From the NCBI GenBank assembly GCA_905480575.1, contig CAJQQZ010000164.1, forward strand, positions 1 through 50,091: a stretch of DNA of 50,091 nucleotides, in the 5' to 3' direction. The notes under the pieces were generated by a model. The model made no database searches. It saw only the letters and a list, made by a program, of their open reading frames with translations, and was not told the origin of the DNA. The DNA comes from an uncultured Alphaproteobacteria bacterium (GTDB lineage Bacteria > Pseudomonadota > Alphaproteobacteria > UBA7985 > CAJQQZ01). Of this stretch, positions 46,898 through 50,091 are shown in pieces (within the stretch, counting starts at the first letter, position 1; each line of letters opens with the position of its first letter). Position numbers and translations under genes: made by a program.

Positions 46898-49438
46898 TTA
46901 AGCGGCGGCTTCCAACTGTCCCAAAGACTGAGTGAGGAAAATATAGAGTTTTCCAAGGTCACCCGTCAGGAACGTTGTGTGAAGCAGCTTAGATGGATCA
47001 CTAACCTTGGACTGGTCAAGTAAATCCTTGAAAGTCTTTAGATAGGTTTCCACAGCCGCATTAAAAGAGGCGTCGCTGTGATAAAGCGAAGAAATCCGGT
47101 CCGCGTGTTGTGGTGTTTTGCGTTTCAACAGTCGGCGAACCGAGATGCCCTTGTCACCGGCTTGATAGGCCTGGATGATTTCTGGGGACAACTCACCCAT
47201 CATGATTTGCTCAACATCAATGGCTGATTGGTTCAATCGACCAACCAAAGCCCCTGCATCTTTGAGGAACGCATCTTTCTGATTAGCCAACATCTGGTCC
47301 GTCAACTTGCGAGCACGATGCTCAGCTTCCAAACCCGCTTCATTCAACATCTTGCGATGCTGGGCTGCGGAACCACCGACTGAATTCACGAGATCTTTCA
47401 GCTCTGTTACAGACGATGCGAACTCGCGCAACTTACCGCCAACCGCTTGAGAGGTGGACTGGACAGCGCCAACGGCTGTTTGCGAGATGCGGTCCAGGTC
47501 CTCAACTTCGCGCCTTGCGACTTCCGCAACACGGGTAACATTTGAGATGTATTCGTCCGAGAACTCGATCGTCTCATCAGCATGGAGCTGCATAGCTTTT
47601 TGTGCTTCATGCCAGGCAAGTCGTGCCTTCGATGTTGATGTGTCGATCAGATGCGTTTGCGCATTGATATTGGATTCAACCTCTGAACCAATAGCCTTAA
47701 GCTCCTCGTAGTAAGCTGATACTTCTTCCAGGCGCTTCTCAATAGCGACGTTGGCCTCCTGAAGATGCTCGGCTGTGCTGACAACGTGTTCGCCCACTTC
47801 AGAATACTTGGCAATAACCTGCTCTGAGGCTTCACGAACCTTATTGTCCAACTCCTCGGTTGTCACCATGAGGTCACTTGGCAGTCGCTTCAAGTCACTT
47901 CGGATTTGATCACCGTAAGACATGAGGTCAGCAGCTGAACGGGCCAAATGTTGGCTCTGTGCCACGATATCACCACCTGCGTTTTGCAAACGAAGCGCGG
48001 TTCCTTCTGCCGTATCACTGATGGCCTTTGTCATCTCTGGCAGCTCTTGGGCAAGCTTGAGAACCGACTGCATTGATTGTTGTCCTGCCTCGTCCAACTC
48101 GCCGGCGAAGCGACTAACCATCTGACCAACATTGTTGGTGGCTTTTTGTCCGGCTTCTTCTAGAGAAGTTTCGAATTTCAATATGGATTCACCGGCTTCT
48201 TTGATCCGGCCATCCAGTTGTTCGACCAAACCATTAACCTGGGTTTGCAGCTTTTCATCGAAGTCGGTTGCTTGCGCTTCCATTTCTTTAAGGCGCTCTG
48301 CTACTGAATCACCTAATTCATTCGTGCGTTCTTTTAGGCCAGCGCCGGCGACTGAGATCTTCTCTTCGATGGTTCTGCCCGCTTTCTCCGCAGAAGAAAG
48401 AATATCGGTGACTTTCGTTTCGAAAGTCTCAGTCAACGAGGTGCTACGCTCATCGAAGCTGTCTAGAAGAGCTTCCAAAGATTCTGCTTGGCTTTTGACA
48501 GCAGACTCTAATTCTTTGGCTTTAGAAGTGAGTGACTCGCCAACGCCTTCCATAGACTCTTTCTGAGCCGCAATCTGGTTTTCAATGCCTGACGTGAGAT
48601 CCGCTGCCTTCGCTCCAATTTCTTCAATTTGTGAAATTCTTGGTTCTAGTTTTTCAGCGAAAGCATCAACCTCTGAAACAGCCTGTCGTGTCACATGGCC
48701 GATTTCGTGTGCTTGTTGCTCCAAAGCGAGCTTTGCTTCTTCTGCCATACCTTGACTGGAAGAATAGGCCGTCTCGAGGTTCTTAAGCTGGTCCCAAATT
48801 TCTGAAGTGAGGCCCTTGACGTTGCCAGCTGTCACATTGAGGCTGTTGTTTGCACGAACCAGATCACCATCAACAACAGCAGAGATTTCCTGGCCCACGC
48901 GCTGGGCGGCTCTCGTCGCGTCTTCGATTGTAGAGAAAAGTGCCTCTGTGCGCTTTTCACTGTTGGTCAGTGCAGATGTTTGATGATCGAAGAGAGTTTG
49001 AATGTAATCCCGTTGCTCCTGGAGCGAGGCGCTGAAAGCGGCCATGTTGCGGGTCTGCTCTTCATAAGCAACCGACATCTGCGCAAAAGTGCCCAGGCTC
49101 TCTTCGGCGCTGGCATGAAATTCTCTTGCCTGTCTGTGAAAAGCGTCTGTGATCGCTGCGATATGATTGTCGAGCGTATCGGGCAGGATCTGAACCTTCT
49201 TAAGGCTATCGATTTTCTGGGCTAACAAGATGCGGCCATGGCGTTCCTTAGCCCGTGTCACCAACAATGACCAAGTAAGGACGAGCGGCAAAAAGATGCC
49301 TGTTAAAATCATTCCTTGATCGCCAATGGCGAGCTTAGAAAGATTTCCCAAACCGACTGTTGTGTGAAGATACCAACCGCAAATAGCAAGCCACATGGCA
49401 CTAAAGGTAAGAGCGAGGACGCGCGTGATCCCAAACAT
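46898..49438 (-). CDS. Large membrane-anchored coiled-coil protein, TipN-like in layout
   Basis: An 846-residue protein with two membrane helices near the N-terminus (about 6-26 and 42-62). An extended helical, coiled-coil region rich in A, E, S and Q follows (about 75-720). The C-terminal part is more globular (about 735-846; ELSPEIIQAYQAGDKGISVRRLL..., TTFLTGDLGKLYIFL). No HAMP or methyl-accepting hairpin motif is visible, so it is not a normal chemoreceptor. The layout resembles Caulobacter TipN, a polarity factor with two N-terminal TMs and a long coiled coil; homology is not established. It is cotranscribed with the ABC exporter. Confidence 0.75.
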   Translation of the reverse strand: MFGITRVLALTFSAMWLAICGWYLHTTVGLGNLSKLAIGDQGMILTGIFLPLVLTWSLLVTRAKERHGRILLAQKIDSLKKVQILPDTLDNHIAAITDAFHRQAREFHASAEESLGTFAQMSVAYEEQTRNMAAFSASLQEQRDYIQTLFDHQTSALTNSEKRTEALFSTIEDATRAAQRVGQEISAVVDGDLVRANNSLNVTAGNVKGLTSEIWDQLKNLETAYSSSQGMAEEAKLALEQQAHEIGHVTRQAVSEVDAFAEKLEPRISQIEEIGAKAADLTSGIENQIAAQKESMEGVGESLTSKAKELESAVKSQAESLEALLDSFDERSTSLTETFETKVTDILSSAEKAGRTIEEKISVAGAGLKERTNELGDSVAERLKEMEAQATDFDEKLQTQVNGLVEQLDGRIKEAGESILKFETSLEEAGQKATNNVGQMVSRFAGELDEAGQQSMQSVLKLAQELPEMTKAISDTAEGTALRLQNAGGDIVAQSQHLARSAADLMSYGDQIRSDLKRLPSDLMVTTEELDNKVREASEQVIAKYSEVGEHVVSTAEHLQEANVAIEKRLEEVSAYYEELKAIGSEVESNINAQTHLIDTSTSKARLAWHEAQKAMQLHADETIEFSDEYISNVTRVAEVARREVEDLDRISQTAVGAVQSTSQAVGGKLREFASSVTELKDLVNSVGGSAAQHRKMLNEAGLEAEHRARKLTDQMLANQKDAFLKDAGALVGRLNQSAIDVEQIMMGELSPEIIQAYQAGDKGISVRRLLKRKTPQHADRISSLYHSDASFNAAVETYLKTFKDLLDQSKVSDPSKLLHTTFLTGDLGKLYIFLTQSLGQLEAAA

Positions 49439-49877
49439 AATTCTTTTCCATCAAATCGAAGCCTGATTTCCAGCAGCCACAGACGAAAATGTCTATCGTG
49501 TCTGCCTTCTCATACGAGGCATAAAATCTCGGCGTTTCCGCCAAATAAAAATTGAAAATGGTCACTAAAATAGAAAATGGGACCATCTCCGACTCGGACT
49601 ATAGCGCGCGAATCGAAATCTGGCAATGGAGTCGTTTCATTTTTCGACTCCGAAACTAGAAAATGTATCGCTCTCAACTACCCATACTAAATATGGTATA
49701 TCTGGTGGTCCACGAGTTTGAGTTTAGAGTCGGCCAACAAGATCTTGAGAAGATCTTCATTTTTCCAGACAGCCAAGCAACCGCAAAAAACCAAAAATGT
49801 AATTTCAATCACATTAATGAATTCGAAAGACCAGCATTGTTCTCCTGCGCTCCAGTTTCAAACAAAGGAGAAAGAGA
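49439..49877. other. Intergenic region with a hairpin; no clear gene
   Basis: This region divides the coiled-coil gene from the small ORF at 49878 and must hold promoters for both. AAGATCTT occurs twice (49739-49746 and 49750-49757) around GAG and could form an eight-pair stem followed by CATTTTT, a weak terminator candidate. CCATA-CTAAA-TATGG (49682-49696 region) is another small palindrome. An 86-codon frame at 49663-49923 is Lys/Gln-rich, without an RBS, and probably not real. Confidence 0.4.
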
Positions 49878-49958
49878 ATGGAAGAGCTACTACAAACAGA
49901 CTTCACAGATATTGCAGAAGTAGGATCAAACCTCCTTAATGCAGAACCTAACCTGTAG
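49878..49958 (+). pseudogene. 5' fragment of a gene, apparently truncated by an IS
   Basis: ATG at 49878 is preceded by a strong RBS (AAAGGAG, seven bases upstream). It encodes 26 residues, starting MEELLQTDFTDIAEVG. The TAG stop (49956-49958) lies inside the sequence I take to be the terminal repeat of the neighbouring element. The simplest reading is the start of a longer gene cut by insertion. A genuine 26-residue peptide remains possible. Confidence 0.4.
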
Positions 49959-50091
49959 AAGTTCAGACCTGATCTGACAGTTTCCGGATTTTGATGCGGT
50001 GTCTGTCGGATCAAATTCAGTTTATGAACTTGGCCTTCCAGATTTCTTTGCCCTCTATCATTGTCTCAAATGGCGTTCTTCCGCAACATCT
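49954..50091 (-). mobile_element. Right end of an IS481-like insertion sequence (partial)
   Basis: From 49954 the plus strand reads TGTAGAAGTTCAGACC then TGATCTGACA. It begins with TGT, as IS3/IS481-type ends do (element end ...ACA on the other strand). It is followed by about 40 non-coding bases and then the transposase stop codon. The rest of the element is beyond the window. The boundary is inferred from the motif, not from a seen second copy. Confidence 0.45.
50017..50091 (-). CDS. Transposase C-terminal fragment (IS481-like), running off the window
   Basis: The minus-strand frame is open from the window end to a TGA at 50017-50019 and encodes 24 residues, including GRTPFETMIEGKEIW. 'G-R/K-TP-x-ET-x-x-x-G-K' followed by a Lys-rich end resembles the C-termini of IS481/IS3-group DDE transposases. 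Only the tail is visible, so the call rests on this short match and on the adjoining repeat-like end. Confidence 0.5.
   Translation of the reverse strand, partial: RCCGRTPFETMIEGKEIWKAKFIN

Noticed and set aside
46898-49438. Methyl-accepting chemotaxis protein interpretation of the coiled-coil gene
   Set aside because: No HAMP domain, no periplasmic sensor domain and no conserved signalling-hairpin tip are visible.
49663-49923. 86-codon plus-strand frame near the right edge
   Set aside because: There is no RBS, composition is low-complexity, and it overlaps the better-initiated frame at 49878.

Overview
The window looks like chromosomal DNA from a free-living, probably marine, alphaproteobacterium of moderate GC (Rhodospirillales/Kiloniellales-like; the family-level guess is weak). 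The evidence is gene order: hemC-hemD-mic60-hemY, rsmB-heparinase-purH, xerD-accA, bolA/dnaJ/cobS/cobT, a DUF1674 succinate dehydrogenase assembly factor, and a TGT-QueA-QueG queuosine set. Nearly everything is housekeeping. There is no prophage, CRISPR array, rRNA or tRNA that I can see. The only mobile-element sign is at the extreme right edge.

Layout. 1-3.1 kb: a membrane protein, an M50B-type metalloprotease, a DUF1445 hydro-lyase and a small membrane gene broken by a frameshift in a run of seven A. 3.2-8.1 kb: an EutB-like PLP dehydratase, a Spy-like periplasmic protein divergent from a short Crp-family regulator with an apparently leaderless promoter, then the reverse transsulfuration pair cystathionine beta-synthase and cystathionine gamma-lyase with a terminator. 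8.1-10 kb: three small orphan exported or membrane proteins. 10.1-12.8 kb: a phytanoyl-CoA-dioxygenase-like enzyme divergent from a HutC-type GntR regulator, with a perfect operator palindrome between them, and a metallophosphoesterase. 12.8-17 kb: the hem cluster. 17-20 kb: tsaD, gpsA, YciI, EVE protein and sdhAF4. 20.2-28.8 kb: htpX, rsmB, heparinase, purH, secA. 28.9-31.1 kb: accA, xerD and a coupled mini membrane protein.

31.3-35.1 kb: aroK-aroB-corC-DUF2889 facing bolA. 35.2-39.8 kb: a J-domain protein, cobS, cobT (aerobic cobaltochelatase subunits) and a phytase-like secreted protein. 40.1-44.6 kb: queuosine salvage (precursor transporter, queA, tgt, DUF2853, queG). 44.6-49.4 kb: rpmB, an ATM1-type ABC exporter and an 846-residue two-TM coiled-coil protein resembling a polarity factor in architecture. 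Right edge: a short ORF with a good RBS that stops inside what looks like the terminal repeat of an IS481-like element, whose transposase C-terminus is the last thing in the window.

Connections: hemC/hemD make uroporphyrinogen III, the trunk for both heme and cobalamin. cobS/cobT insert cobalt into the corrin ring. QueG is a cobalamin-dependent enzyme. I found no clear new multigene system. The better leads are the leaderless autoregulated Crp-type promoter, the PhyH/GntR operator, the frameshifted gene, a palindromic repeat in the EVE 5' leader, the coiled-coil/ABC pair and the IS-interrupted ORF.
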